Shown: positions 32,522 through 41,496, counted from the stretch's first letter. The stretch: 64,000 bases of DNA from Candidatus Margulisiibacteriota bacterium (GCA_041650635.1 JBAZKV010000008.1:4184-68183); one strand, 5' to 3'. Notes: generated by a model from the letters alone, not told the origin. Numbers and translations: made by a program.

Positions 32522-33250
32522 TTAGCCGCCTGTGGCCAGCAGCCGCGCCAAGTCTTCGGACAGCCCGGCCTTTTTCATCTTTTGCTGAACAGCGGCAATA
32601 TCATATTCGGCTCTTTTGATCTCAATAGTCTTTTTAGCAGCATCATATAGCCCGAACGACGCTCTGGGGTCCCCGTCCCTGGGCTGACCGACGCTCCCCG
32701 CATTGATTATAGCCTTATAGATCCTTGACACATCTATCATCTGCCCATCCTTCAAAACAGCCGCATCGTATGAACCGCCGATGTCTTTTTGTATAATGAA
32801 AGGCTTGTGGGAGTGTCCCACAAAACAGAGGGTCTTTTCTAGCACGCTGAAAGTGGGGAGGCTTTCCCTTACGCTGGTTATATATTCATGCAGCTGGTTC
32901 TTTAGGCTGCCGTGGACCCCGACAAAATCATCTTCCGAGATCTCAAGGGGGAGACCTTCTAGGTAATCCAGGTTCTCTTTCTTCATGTTGGAAAGTGCCC
33001 ACATCACCGCTTCCTGGCCGTCCTGAGGAAAATAGCTCATATCTATCTGCCCCAGCACCGCTTTATCGTGATTCCCGGCAACACAAAGGGCTTTTTTTTC
33101 TCTGATTATCTCAACGCACCTGTCCGGGTCGGGCCCGTAACCCACTATATCACCGAGACAAATCAGTCTGTCAACATCTCCCATTTTTGACAGGACCGTT
33201 TGCAAGGCTTCGAGGTTGCCGTGGATATCCGAAATGACGCCGTATCGCAT
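32522..33250 (-). CDS. Metallophosphoesterase (YfcE/MJ0936-like)
   Basis: Protein of 242 aa from the ATG at 33248-33250 (MRYGVISDIHGNLEAL). The two-metal motifs are all present: DIHGN, GDIVGYGPDP, GNHD, GVHGS and GHSHKP. The family includes phosphodiesterases of uncertain substrate. A minus-strand TATAAT (33261-33266) ends 10 bases before the start with no ribosome-binding site, although the secretin gene ends only 22 bases upstream. Confidence 0.88.
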   Translation of the reverse strand: MRYGVISDIHGNLEALQTVLSKMGDVDRLICLGDIVGYGPDPDRCVEIIREKKALCVAGNHDKAVLGQIDMSYFPQDGQEAVMWALSNMKKENLDYLEGLPLEISEDDFVGVHGSLKNQLHEYITSVRESLPTFSVLEKTLCFVGHSHKPFIIQKDIGGSYDAAVLKDGQMIDVSRIYKAIINAGSVGQPRDGDPRASFGLYDAAKKTIEIKRAEYDIAAVQQKMKKAGLSEDLARLLATGG

Positions 33251-33260
33251 GGATAAGGGA

Positions 33261-33266
33261 ATTATA
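33261..33266 (-). promoter_or_regulatory. -10 element before the metallophosphoesterase
   Basis: TATAAT on the minus strand, 10 bases from the ATG; near-leaderless. It lies between the secretin stop and this start. Confidence 0.5.
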
Positions 33267-33272
33267 ATTCTA

Positions 33273-34316
33273 TCAGGGCGCAATGACAACAGGGGTGATA
33301 AGAAATACCACATCTGTTTTTGTCTTTTCCTTGGTCCTCTTAAGAAAAAGCTCCTTTATGACGGGCAGGTCCCCCGCCAAAGGCACTTTTGAGATGTTTT
33401 CCCTGTCCGTTTCGTTGATAAGCCCTGCCACAACTATGGTCTGGCCGCTTTCAACCCTTACCGAAGTGCTGGCATTTCTGGTAGAAATAACGGGAAAATC
33501 CCCCGCCGCGGTCGTTCTCCATTCAGAGATAGAACTTACTTCGGGCTTGATCTCTGCCGTTATCATGCCGTCCCCGCCGATGCGCGGCAGTATTTTTAGG
33601 CTGACCCCCGCATCAATATACTGTACCGCCCACTGGGTCACCCCTGCAGACCCGGAAACAGGGACCGCGTACGGGATCCTGTCCCCTATATTTATTGACG
33701 CCTCCAGGTTATCAAGCGTCGAGATCCTCGGGGATGCGATAAGTTTTGCTTCTCCTTTTGACACAAGTGCGCTTAAAACCGCCGGGATGTCACCCACCCT
33801 GACCTTGCCTTCCTCTGGGACGATGGTGACCTTGACCCCGCTGCCCCAGGCAAAGCCTATGGACCTAAGCCCGCTTTCGCTTATCTCCATTATCCTGCTC
33901 TCTATCGTGATCTGCGGGACCGGCCTGTCCGCGGAGGTAAGTATTTTTTTCATCTTCCACATATCGGCGGGCTTACCCTTTAAGATGACGGAACTTCCTT
34001 TTTCCCCCTCCATGGCCAGGGCCTCGGGAATAAGCCTCGAAACTATTTCCGATGCCTTTTTGCCGGACAGGTATTTCAATTCCATTACCTCAAAGACCGG
34101 AATTAGTTCTTCGGGCGAAGCCGCCGGCTCTTTAAAGACAAGGCCGTCTTCGGTCGGGGCCTTTTCCTGCCCAACTCCTTCGGGTGTGGGGATTTTCAAC
34201 ACTTCGGCGGGTGGACTCTCCTCTTCGGAAGACTTAACGATCTCTATACCCGGATCGTTTGAACACGCGGATACGGTCAGCAGCAAAAGGAACAGAAGGC
34301 CAAGGGCTTGTTTCAT
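33273..34316 (-). CDS. Short lipoprotein with secretin domain
   Basis: Protein of 347 aa with a lipoprotein signal ending LTVSAC (Cys 18). An N-domain-like segment (ELKYLSGKKASEIVSRLIPEA; IESRIMEIS) precedes the secretin core (IGDRIPYAVP..., VESGQTIVVAGLINE, GDLPVIKELF, FLITPVVI). It is much shorter than GspD/PilQ, and no other secretion or pilus gene is nearby. It may be a stand-alone outer-membrane channel or a secretin-like protein; the role is uncertain. Confidence 0.8.
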   Translation of the reverse strand: MKQALGLLFLLLLTVSACSNDPGIEIVKSSEEESPPAEVLKIPTPEGVGQEKAPTEDGLVFKEPAASPEELIPVFEVMELKYLSGKKASEIVSRLIPEALAMEGEKGSSVILKGKPADMWKMKKILTSADRPVPQITIESRIMEISESGLRSIGFAWGSGVKVTIVPEEGKVRVGDIPAVLSALVSKGEAKLIASPRISTLDNLEASINIGDRIPYAVPVSGSAGVTQWAVQYIDAGVSLKILPRIGGDGMITAEIKPEVSSISEWRTTAAGDFPVISTRNASTSVRVESGQTIVVAGLINETDRENISKVPLAGDLPVIKELFLKRTKEKTKTDVVFLITPVVIAP

Positions 34317-34361
34317 GCCTGCATCTCCTTACGGAGGCTACAAGCAATTTACGCGCCACGG

Positions 34362-35654
34362 TTACTTTACCAGGGCCCCGTCCTTTAGGACCAACTGTCC
34401 TTTAACGATGGTATGCAGCACCCGGCCTTTAAGTTTCCAGCCGTTAAACGGAGAATTGGAGCTTTTTGAAGCGAATTTTGAGGTATCGACCGTAAATTCC
34501 CTGCCAAGGTCAGCGATCGTGATATCCGCATCAACCCCGGAAGAAAGCGTGCCTTTTTTTATCCCGAGTATCCTTGCCGGATTAAGGGACATTTTTTCGA
34601 CCAACTGGCCAAGCGTCAGGATCTTGCTGTGCAGCAGTTCCGAGACCGCAAGCCCAAAGGATGTTTCGAGCCCGTCTATTCCCGAAGCCGCAAGGGCAAA
34701 CTCGGTGTTCTTTTCATCGATCGTATGGGGGGCATGGTCGCACGCTATCGCGTCTATTGTGCCATCCTTTAATCCCTGTATGACAGCCTCCACATCCTTT
34801 TCGCCGCGCAGCGGAGGGTTGACCTTTGCGTTGGTATTATAGCCCTCGACCTCGGTCTCTGTAAGGCAAAAATAATGAGGGGCTGTTTCGCAGGTTATGC
34901 GGATGCCTTCCTCCTTTGCCCTTCTTATCCTTGCCACAGAACCCGCGGTAGAAACATGGGCTATATGCACCCTGCCAAACTCCCTTGCAAGACCTATCTC
35001 CCGCTCTACCATTATCTCTTCGGCAACGCAGGGATATCCCTTAAGGCCCATTATCGTGGAAAGAGAGCCCTCGTTCATCTGCGCCGCCTGCGTTAGAGAG
35101 TGGTCTTCACAGTGGGAAATTATGACTTTGTTGAATTGCACGGCATATTCGAGGGCCCTTCGCATCACATCGGAGCGCATCACGCATCTGCCGTCATCCG
35201 AAAACGCGACCGCTCCCGCCTTTGACATAAAACCCATTTCGGAAAGTTCCTGCCCTGCCTGCCCTTTGGTGATAGAGCCGACCACGAAAACATTGACACA
35301 GCCCTCAGACCTGGCCCTTGACAGAACATATTCGACAACAGAGCTGTTGTCTATCACCGGCTCGGTGTTGGGCATGCAGGCAATAGAAGTGAAACCTCCC
35401 GCAGCGGCAGCCCTGGACCCCGAATAAATGGTCTCTTTGTCCGGTCTGCCGGGGTCGCGGAGGTGAACATGCATATCCACAAGTCCCGGCATCACAACCT
35501 TGCCTTTTGCGTCAATTACCTCGGTATTCTGTGAGGACTGTATGTTTTTTGCAACATCCTTTATCTTTCCGTCCTCGACAAGAACATCCCTTTCTTCGTC
35601 CAGCGACGAAAAGGGATCGCAGACCCTGCCGTTCTTTATCAAAAGCCTCGTCAA
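34362..35654 (-). CDS. pyrC: Dihydroorotase
   Basis: Amidohydrolase of 430 aa (type I, multifunctional-like class) that closes carbamoyl-aspartate to dihydroorotate in pyrimidine synthesis. Motifs are VDMHVHLRDPGRPDKETI, the metal-binding histidines in ISHCEDHSL and HIAHVST, and the catalytic aspartate in ACDHAPHTIDEK. It starts with TTG, overlapping the rnc stop by 4 bases (TTGA). Confidence 0.93.
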   Translation of the reverse strand: MTRLLIKNGRVCDPFSSLDEERDVLVEDGKIKDVAKNIQSSQNTEVIDAKGKVVMPGLVDMHVHLRDPGRPDKETIYSGSRAAAAGGFTSIACMPNTEPVIDNSSVVEYVLSRARSEGCVNVFVVGSITKGQAGQELSEMGFMSKAGAVAFSDDGRCVMRSDVMRRALEYAVQFNKVIISHCEDHSLTQAAQMNEGSLSTIMGLKGYPCVAEEIMVEREIGLAREFGRVHIAHVSTAGSVARIRRAKEEGIRITCETAPHYFCLTETEVEGYNTNAKVNPPLRGEKDVEAVIQGLKDGTIDAIACDHAPHTIDEKNTEFALAASGIDGLETSFGLAVSELLHSKILTLGQLVEKMSLNPARILGIKKGTLSSGVDADITIADLGREFTVDTSKFASKSSNSPFNGWKLKGRVLHTIVKGQLVLKDGALVK

Positions 35655-36385
35655 GCTTTTTCCTCCCCCGCCTCTTCTTTTTCATTTAACTTCTGGAGCG
35701 CTTCTTTTGCCGCGTGCTGCTCGGCCTCTTTTTTTGTCCTGCCCCGTCCCGAACCGCACTTTTTCCCTTTGACCTTGACCGCTATCCAGAAGATCTTCTT
35801 GTGTTTGGGCCCGAGTTCCCTGGTAACCTGGTAGAAAGGCAGCCCCCACTTATTCTTCTGGCATAGCTCCTGCAGGGCTGATTTGTAATCTATGATAAAG
35901 TCCTTGGCGCTGGCCTTTGCTATCTGTTCCTTGAGCAGCCTTATGACGACCTCCGCCGCGCTTTCGAGCCCCCTGTCAAGATAAAGAGCGGCGATCGATG
36001 ATTCAAGGGCATTGGCCAGGTTGGATTTTTTGAGCTCTCCTCCCGAGGCCCTTTCGTTCTTGCCCAGCAGAAGGTATTTGCCTATGCCCAGTTTTTTAGA
36101 GATCTCCGACAGCGCCAGATCGGACACAACGGCCGCCCTGATCTTGGTAAGGTCCCCTTCTGCCAGATCCGGAAAATTCCTGAAAATATGGTCGGAGATC
36201 ACAAGTTTAAGCACAGCATCGCCTAGGAATTCCAGTCTTTCGTTGTTCTTGATATCCTGGCGGAGCAGTTCGTTGCCAAAACTGCTGTGGGTCAGAGCCT
36301 GGTCAAGTATTCCCGTATCTAAAAATGAGGCGCCGAGCTTTTCCTGCAGTTCGTCCAAAGCCTGCTTTCTTGCGGGGATGGTCAT
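35651..36385 (-). CDS. rnc: Ribonuclease III
   Basis: Protein of 244 aa from the ATG at 36383-36385 (MTIPARKQALDEL); the open frame extends further upstream but without coding character. The catalytic motif NERLEFLGDAVLKLV is present, with an acidic partner in ALESSIAALYLDRG. The C-terminal double-stranded-RNA-binding domain spans about 165-235. It processes rRNA and structured RNA. A TAAAAT ends 10 bases before the start, again without a ribosome-binding site. Confidence 0.95.
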   Translation of the reverse strand: MTIPARKQALDELQEKLGASFLDTGILDQALTHSSFGNELLRQDIKNNERLEFLGDAVLKLVISDHIFRNFPDLAEGDLTKIRAAVVSDLALSEISKKLGIGKYLLLGKNERASGGELKKSNLANALESSIAALYLDRGLESAAEVVIRLLKEQIAKASAKDFIIDYKSALQELCQKNKWGLPFYQVTRELGPKHKKIFWIAVKVKGKKCGSGRGRTKKEAEQHAAKEALQKLNEKEEAGEEKA

Positions 36386-36461
36386 TTGACATACAATTTT
36401 ACAGTATGTAGAATAAATTATCAAGAATGCCGCGCGATCCCATATATAGAACGGAGGCTTT

Positions 36462-37373
36462 ATGAGAGGAACTCTTTCGCCTATTTTAAGCCATCTGGTC
36501 CAGACCACCATAGCAGCCGTCGGCGCAAAGGAAAAACTGAACCGCCTGATAAATAAGTACCGCAAGATGCTGAGGTATGTTACAGGCGGGATGAATGTTT
36601 CCGAGATCAGGTTCGGCCTGGCCGACCTTTTGATAACCCGCGACGATCCGGGCGACTGGAAAGAGGCAAAAACGCATTACGATTATGTCCTGGAAAAGGC
36701 CGCTTACGGCTATCTGAGATCGGCCGCCATGGTAGGGAAAGCCGAACTTGCGATCAGGTCCGACAACAAAAAAGAGGTAGATGAGGCTATCGAGTATACG
36801 GAGCGCGCGTTCAATGCTCTTGTTTCTCTTGTGGGCAAAAGCGATTTTTACAGCATAAAAGCCCTGGTCGTTGGGGCCGAACTCCGCCTCAAGCGCGCAG
36901 CAGCGGGGGACGAAAAAGAAGCGCTCAAGCTTTTTGAAAAGGCTCTCAAAGATGAAATGGCCGATCCGTATTTCAGGGCAAGGGCAATAGTTGAAAAAGA
37001 GGAGCGCATACTCTACAGCGGCAAATTTGACATAAATAAAGAGATACAGCTGTGCCACAGCGCCATAGAACTGCTAAAAGAAAGACCGTATGACTATTTT
37101 GCGGTAAAAGCAAAACTTCTCCAGGGAGAGTTCATAGCCCGCAGGATGGCACGCTACGACAAATCGAGAGCGACCGGCATATTTATGGGAGTGATAGGAA
37201 CAAAAGAAGCCGACGCGGACCTTCAGGCCAGGGCAAGGCTGGACCTGGCCGAGATATCCGAGCCAAAAAAGGCAAATATCCTGATAAAAGAAGTGCTTTC
37301 CGCCAAGAGTATTGACGGCTACCTCGTTGAAAAGGCAAAACGGCTGAGAAAGGAACTGAAGGCAAAGAAATAA
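36462..37373 (+). CDS. TPR-like helical repeat protein
   Basis: Protein of 303 aa, wholly alpha-helical with degenerate tetratricopeptide-like repeats of about 35 residues (WKEAKTHYDYVLEKAAYGYLRSAA; EALKLFEKALKDEMADPYFRARA; IQLCHSAIELLKERPYDYFAVKA). No signal peptide. GGAGG precedes the ATG. Its stop overlaps the leuC ATG (TAATG), an odd partner for leucine biosynthesis. It may be a scaffold; no function assigned. Confidence 0.6.
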   Translation: MRGTLSPILSHLVQTTIAAVGAKEKLNRLINKYRKMLRYVTGGMNVSEIRFGLADLLITRDDPGDWKEAKTHYDYVLEKAAYGYLRSAAMVGKAELAIRSDNKKEVDEAIEYTERAFNALVSLVGKSDFYSIKALVVGAELRLKRAAAGDEKEALKLFEKALKDEMADPYFRARAIVEKEERILYSGKFDINKEIQLCHSAIELLKERPYDYFAVKAKLLQGEFIARRMARYDKSRATGIFMGVIGTKEADADLQARARLDLAEISEPKKANILIKEVLSAKSIDGYLVEKAKRLRKELKAKK

Positions 37374-38626
37374 TGGGCAGGACCATAGCAGAAAAGATAC
37401 TTTCAAATCACAGCGGAAAAGACGCAAAAGCCGGAGATATCGTAATTGCCGATCTTGATTTTATGATCGGCCAGGACGGCACGTCCGGGGTGGCTATCGA
37501 TGTTTTCAACAAGATGGGGGGCAAAGGGGTATCTGACCCCAAAAAGATCGCCATCATAATAGACCACAGCAGTCCGTCGCCGAACGAAGGCGTTTCTGCC
37601 ATACATAAAAAGATCCGGGAATTCACTTCAAAATACGGCATCAAGCTTTATGACATCGGCTGCGGGGTCTGCCATCAAATAACCCCGGAAATGGGACATG
37701 TTGTTCCAGGAGACCTGGTGATAGGCGCCGATTCACACACCTGCACTTATGGAGCTATAAATGTTTTTTCTACCGGCATAGGTTCAACGGACCTTGCCGC
37801 CGGAATGATATCCGGAAAACTCTGGTTCAAAGTGCCGCAGACCATTCAGTTTCTGGTTAACGGCAAATGGCCGAAAGGAGTCTATTCAAAAGATCTGATA
37901 CTAAAGATCATCGGAGATGTCAGGGCTGACGGAGCAACGTATTTGGCTTCTGAATTTGTAGGAAGCGCTATTGACGATCTCTCCGTTGAGGCAAGATTTA
38001 CTATCTCTAACATGGCAATAGAAATGGGAGCAAAAGCCGGCTTGATGAAAGCCGATAAAAAAGCGCTTGAATGGGTCAAAAAACATTCGGCAAGGACTCC
38101 GCAACCGGTTGAATCTGATAAAGACGCTGTTTTTTCTGCCGTAAAAGAATATGATGTTTCAAAACTGACCCCGATGGTCGCCAAACCGCACACCGTTGAT
38201 AATTTTGCTCCCATTGAAGAAGTTGAGGGCACAGAGATACAGCAGGGGTTCATCGGGACCTGCACAAACGGCAGGCTTGAAGACCTTGAGATCGCGGCAA
38301 GCGTTCTTAAAGGTAAAAAAGTTAATAAAAACTCGAGACTCATTGTTGCCCCGGCTTCAAAACAGATATTTTTGGATGCAATGAAGAAGGGGATTGTAGA
38401 AACGATAATCGAAGCCGGAGGAGTTTTTGTAACACCAGGCTGCGGTCCGTGCGTTGGTACTCATAACGGAGTTCCTTCTGACGGGGAAAAGGCAATTTCT
38501 ACAGCCAACAGGAACTTTAAAGGCAGGATGGGAAACCCCAAGGCGGAGATATTCCTTGCCTCCCCTGCTACGGTAGCGGCTTCCGTTATAGAAGGAAAGA
38601 TAGCGGACCCGAGGAGATATCTGTAA
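37373..38626 (+). CDS. leuC: 3-isopropylmalate dehydratase large subunit (LeuC/HacA family)
   Basis: Aconitase-family protein of 417 aa. Motifs include IIDHSSPSPNEG, DIGCGVCHQITPE, GADSHTCTYGA, the iron-sulfur cysteines IGTCTNGRLEDL and GCGPCVGTHNGV. The length and style match the leuC/homoaconitase subgroup (about 420 aa). It catalyses isomerisation of 2- to 3-isopropylmalate with LeuD; homoaconitase activity cannot be excluded. Coupled to leuD by 1 base. Confidence 0.9.
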   Translation: MGRTIAEKILSNHSGKDAKAGDIVIADLDFMIGQDGTSGVAIDVFNKMGGKGVSDPKKIAIIIDHSSPSPNEGVSAIHKKIREFTSKYGIKLYDIGCGVCHQITPEMGHVVPGDLVIGADSHTCTYGAINVFSTGIGSTDLAAGMISGKLWFKVPQTIQFLVNGKWPKGVYSKDLILKIIGDVRADGATYLASEFVGSAIDDLSVEARFTISNMAIEMGAKAGLMKADKKALEWVKKHSARTPQPVESDKDAVFSAVKEYDVSKLTPMVAKPHTVDNFAPIEEVEGTEIQQGFIGTCTNGRLEDLEIAASVLKGKKVNKNSRLIVAPASKQIFLDAMKKGIVETIIEAGGVFVTPGCGPCVGTHNGVPSDGEKAISTANRNFKGRMGNPKAEIFLASPATVAASVIEGKIADPRRYL

Positions 38627-38627
38627 T

Positions 38628-39131
38628 ATGAAACTACTTGGATTTTCACGCAAACTAAAACAGGAAAATGATATCAACACCGATTACATAATTTCCGGCA
38701 GGTACAAATTCAAGATCCAGGACCCATATGAACTAGCAAAGCATGTGATGGAAGACCTGGACCCGGAATTCTATTCAAAAGTAAAAAAAGGTGACTTTCT
38801 TGTGGCCGGCACCAATTTCGGCTGCGGCTCTTCACGCGAGCAGGCTCCCATGGCAATAAAGTATGCCGGCATATCTGCTGTGTTGGCAAAGTCTTTTGCC
38901 CGCATCTTTTACAGGAACTGCTTTAATCTGGGACTTCCTCTCATCGAATGCGATACAGATCAAATCTCCGACGGTGATGAGCTGGAGATAGACCTTGATA
39001 ACGGAGTGTTGAAGAATAAAACCAAGAACAAGGATATTAGAATAAAGCCTTTCCCTCCAACAATGCAAACTCTGCTGTCAGATGGGGGTCTGGTGGAACA
39101 TTTTAAGAAACACGGGGGGTTTGAACTGTGA
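38628..39131 (+). CDS. leuD: 3-isopropylmalate dehydratase small subunit
   Basis: Protein of 167 aa, swivelling domain of the aconitase fold. Motifs are DINTDYIISGRYK, FGCGSSREQAPMAIKYAGISAVLAKSFARIFYRN and GLPLIEC. Works with the adjacent large subunit. Its stop overlaps the GTG of the next gene. Confidence 0.92.
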   Translation: MKLLGFSRKLKQENDINTDYIISGRYKFKIQDPYELAKHVMEDLDPEFYSKVKKGDFLVAGTNFGCGSSREQAPMAIKYAGISAVLAKSFARIFYRNCFNLGLPLIECDTDQISDGDELEIDLDNGVLKNKTKNKDIRIKPFPPTMQTLLSDGGLVEHFKKHGGFEL

Positions 39132-39571
39132 CAGGGGAACTTGCCATAACGCTTCAGTTGATACTGTCAGCGGTCCTCGGGGGTGTTATCGGGTTTTTCA
39201 GGGAAAGGGACAAAAAAGCCGCGGGATTGCGAACTCACATACTTGTCTGCATGGGCTCTACCCTGCTGATGCTGATAGCGGTCCATCTTGCCTCCATATA
39301 TCCGGGTTCCGATGTAGGCAGGATCGCAGGACAGGTTATAGTGGGCATAGGATTTCTCGGAGCGGGTACGATACTGGTGGACAGGGAAAAAGCTTCGGTC
39401 ATGGGACTGACCACAGCGGCTTCCATATGGGTATCCGCGGCCATCGGCCTTGCGGTCGGCTGCGGCTTCTACTACGCGGCCCTCATCTCGACACTGATAG
39501 TTCTTCTTGTAATCGAGGTCCTGCGCAAGATGGAGAAGAGGTTTATTAGGACGGATAAAGAAGAGTCCTGA
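39128..39571 (+). CDS. MgtC/SapB family membrane protein
   Basis: Protein of 147 aa with about four hydrophobic helices. The MgtC signature includes GVIGFFRERDKKAAGLRTHILVCMGS, VIVGIGFLGAGTILV and GLTTAASIWVSAAIGLAVGCG. Related proteins influence Mg2+ homeostasis and ATP synthase, but the role here is unknown. It starts with GTG overlapping the leuD stop (GTGA). Confidence 0.85.
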   Translation: MTGELAITLQLILSAVLGGVIGFFRERDKKAAGLRTHILVCMGSTLLMLIAVHLASIYPGSDVGRIAGQVIVGIGFLGAGTILVDREKASVMGLTTAASIWVSAAIGLAVGCGFYYAALISTLIVLLVIEVLRKMEKRFIRTDKEES

Positions 39572-39695
39572 TCCCTTTTCCCGCGCATCATAAGACGGCT
39601 TCTTCAACTTAGAATCCTTTTTTCTTTCACTGGCGCCGAAATTGCTGTATACCCCTTTGTGAGGCAAAAATGGCTGGATAAAGGAGGTAATAGGC

Positions 39696-40280
39696 GTGGA
39701 ACATGTTGAGGAATCCCACAGCAAGGCCTTAGTCCCAACGGAAGTCATTGAAAACAAGATCTTCGTGATCAGAGGTCTAAAAGTAATGATAGACAAGGAT
39801 CTGGCTGTCCTATACGGCGTAACCACTAAACGGCTAAATGAGCAGGTAAAAAGAAATATCAAAAGGTTTCCTCCGGATTTTATGTTAAAACTATCAAAAA
39901 TCGAAGCTGAGATCGTTCTTGGCATACAAAATCCTTCAAGGTCGCAATTTGCGACCTTAAAGAATGGAGGTAGAACTCCTCTTAAGAGAGGTCAACATAT
40001 AAAACATCTTCCCTATGTCTTCACAGAACAGGGGATTGCTATGTTATCCGGGATCCTCAACAGCGACCGGGCCATTATTGTAAACATCGCCATTATGAGG
40101 GCTTTTGTCAAACTGAACTGGATGATCTCAAGAAACAAAGAGCTTGAGCGCAAATTTAACGAACTTGAACACAAGGTCGAGCGCCATGATGTCGACATCA
40201 TGAACATATTCAACGCCATCCGGCAGCTCATGAAAGAAGAGGAAAAACCTAAAGGAAAGATCGGATTTGCCAGGGATTGA
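39696..40280 (+). CDS. ORF6N-domain protein (phage antirepressor-like)
   Basis: Protein of 194 aa with start GTG after AGGAGG. The ORF6N domain occupies about 15-105 (VIENKIFVIRGLKVMIDKDLAVLYGVTTKRLNEQVKRN), then a helix-rich tail with a predicted coiled coil (RNKELERKFNELEHKVERHDVDI). Such proteins are common in phages and as scattered chromosomal genes of unknown function. It opens the small accessory patch before 40.8 kb. Confidence 0.85.
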   Translation: MEHVEESHSKALVPTEVIENKIFVIRGLKVMIDKDLAVLYGVTTKRLNEQVKRNIKRFPPDFMLKLSKIEAEIVLGIQNPSRSQFATLKNGGRTPLKRGQHIKHLPYVFTEQGIAMLSGILNSDRAIIVNIAIMRAFVKLNWMISRNKELERKFNELEHKVERHDVDIMNIFNAIRQLMKEEEKPKGKIGFARD

Positions 40281-40285
40281 AGGGC

Positions 40286-40338
40286 CGAGAAAGAGCAGGA
40301 GAGCACAGAGAGCAGGAGAGCGCGGAGAGCAAGAGTAG
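40286..40338 (+). repeat. GAGC/GAGAGCA purine-rich repeat, left of IVP gene
   Basis: Imperfect short repeats of AGAGCAGGAGAGCACAGAG type between the ORF6N stop and the ribosome-binding site of the four-helix gene. Similar sequence recurs right after that gene. Confidence 0.7.
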
Positions 40339-40348
40339 GAGGTGAGAA

Positions 40349-40693
40349 ATGTCTAATTATAGAAAGCTTATTGTTTGGCAAAAAGCGGACAAGCTCGCTA
40401 CCCTTATATATGAGGCTACAAAATGTTTTCCAAAACATGAACTATTTGGGATAACTTCTCAACTTAGAAGATCTGCTTTGTCGGTTCCAACTAATATAGT
40501 AGAGGGCTATAGCAGAAAGAGCAGAAAGGAATTTAAACGCTTTATTGATATAGCACTTGCCTCACTTTGCGAATCCGAATATTTGCTGTATTTTTGCAAA
40601 AATATTGGTTATTTACATCAAGACACATCAAACATTGATAATCTGCTCACAGAAACGGACCGACTGTTATGGAGTTTCTATTTAAACCTGTAA
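40349..40693 (+). CDS. Four-helix-bundle protein (23S rRNA IVP / S23 family)
   Basis: Protein of 114 aa with the family start YRKLIVWQKADKLATLIYEATKCFPKHE, then GITSQLRRSALSVPTNIVEGYSRKSRKEF. The family was first seen inside rRNA intervening sequences and also occurs as scattered chromosomal genes. AGGAGGTGAG precedes the ATG. It is bracketed by purine-rich GAGC repeats, with a pyrimidine-rich inverted version further right, which suggests a mobile unit. Function unknown. Confidence 0.9.
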   Translation: MSNYRKLIVWQKADKLATLIYEATKCFPKHELFGITSQLRRSALSVPTNIVEGYSRKSRKEFKRFIDIALASLCESEYLLYFCKNIGYLHQDTSNIDNLLTETDRLLWSFYLNL

Positions 40694-40800
40694 GAAAGAG
40701 CGAGAGAGCAAGAGAGCAGAAGAGCAAGAGGGAAAATCCAATGTATAAAGGATTCTCATCCCGCTCCTGCTCTCCCATACTCCTGCCCTCCTGCTCTCCT
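40694..40800. repeat. GAGC repeats and inverted CTCCTGCTCTCC repeats, right of IVP gene
   Basis: Purine-rich copies (GAGAGAGCAAGAGAGCAGAAG, 40698-40731) are followed, after about 30 bases, by pyrimidine-rich copies (CTCCTGCTCTCC type, 40763-40800). The two blocks are roughly complementary and could pair into a long hairpin downstream of the IVP gene. Confidence 0.7.
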
Positions 40801-40804
40801 ATGT

Positions 40805-40810
40805 TATAAT
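40805..40810 (+). promoter_or_regulatory. -10 element of the YugP-like gene (leaderless)
   Basis: TATAAT ends 8 bases before the ATG at 40819, with no ribosome-binding site between. Confidence 0.55.
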
Positions 40811-40818
40811 TACTTATC

Positions 40819-41496
40819 ATGTTCCACGATTGGACATTGCTGTTCCTGCTGCCGGCCATGATACTGGCGTTCTACGCCCAGTATAAGGTCAGCTCCACCT
40901 TTGCAAAGTATTCCAAGATCATGTCGGGCTCGGGTCTTTCCGGACAGCAATTTGCAAAGAACCTGCTTGACAGAAACAGCCTGGGAAATGTCCTGGTAAA
41001 ACAAACGCAGGGACATCTTTCTGATAACTATGACCCCAGGGACAAGACCCTTAACCTGTCAACCTCGGTTTACGGAGGCTCTTCCGTTGCCGCCCTGGGA
41101 GTGGTAGCCCACGAAGTAGGCCATGCAGTCCAGGATTCAAAAGCCTATTTCCCGTTAAAGCTGCGCTCGGCCCTGGTCCCTGTATCAAGCCTCGGCTCGC
41201 AACTTTCTATACCGCTGTTCTTTGTCGGCCTGATCTTTGCCATCGGCCCTCTGATGGATGCAGGCATAATTTTTTTCTCGCTGGCGGTCGCTTTTACCGT
41301 TATTACCCTGCCGGTCGAGTTCAATGCCAGCAAAAGGGCGTATGCCATGATGACGGAAAGCGGCTATCTGTCCATGGAAGAAGCAGGCCAGGCAAAAAAG
41401 GTGCTTAATGCGGCCGCTCTCACCTATGTTGCCGCAACAGCAATGTCCGTGGCTCAGCTTTTGAGGCTGCTTATCCTGCGCGATTCAAGGAGATGA
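40819..41496 (+). CDS. YugP-family membrane zinc metallopeptidase
   Basis: Protein of 225 aa with an N-terminal TM segment and two central ones. The zinc-binding motif HEVGH is at 98-102, followed downstream by LPVEFNASKRAYAMM, which supplies the third-ligand region. It belongs to the DUF2268/YugP-like neutral zinc peptidases; substrates are unknown. The stop overlaps the miaA ATG. Confidence 0.88.
   Translation: MFHDWTLLFLLPAMILAFYAQYKVSSTFAKYSKIMSGSGLSGQQFAKNLLDRNSLGNVLVKQTQGHLSDNYDPRDKTLNLSTSVYGGSSVAALGVVAHEVGHAVQDSKAYFPLKLRSALVPVSSLGSQLSIPLFFVGLIFAIGPLMDAGIIFFSLAVAFTVITLPVEFNASKRAYAMMTESGYLSMEEAGQAKKVLNAAALTYVAATAMSVAQLLRLLILRDSRR

Noticed and set aside
33283..34842. 519-codon open frame on the plus strand
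   Set aside because: It lies antisense to the secretin and pyrC genes, both with clear family motifs. The translation is Ser/Pro/Thr-rich and has no recognisable domain; a typical antisense shadow.
39572..39695. Possible gene in the gap between the MgtC and ORF6N genes
   Set aside because: No open frame with a start signal. Apart from the ORF6N ribosome-binding site I see nothing definite.
40286..40800. Intervening sequence within an rRNA gene
   Set aside because: The four-helix gene is of the IVP family, but no rRNA sequence flanks it.
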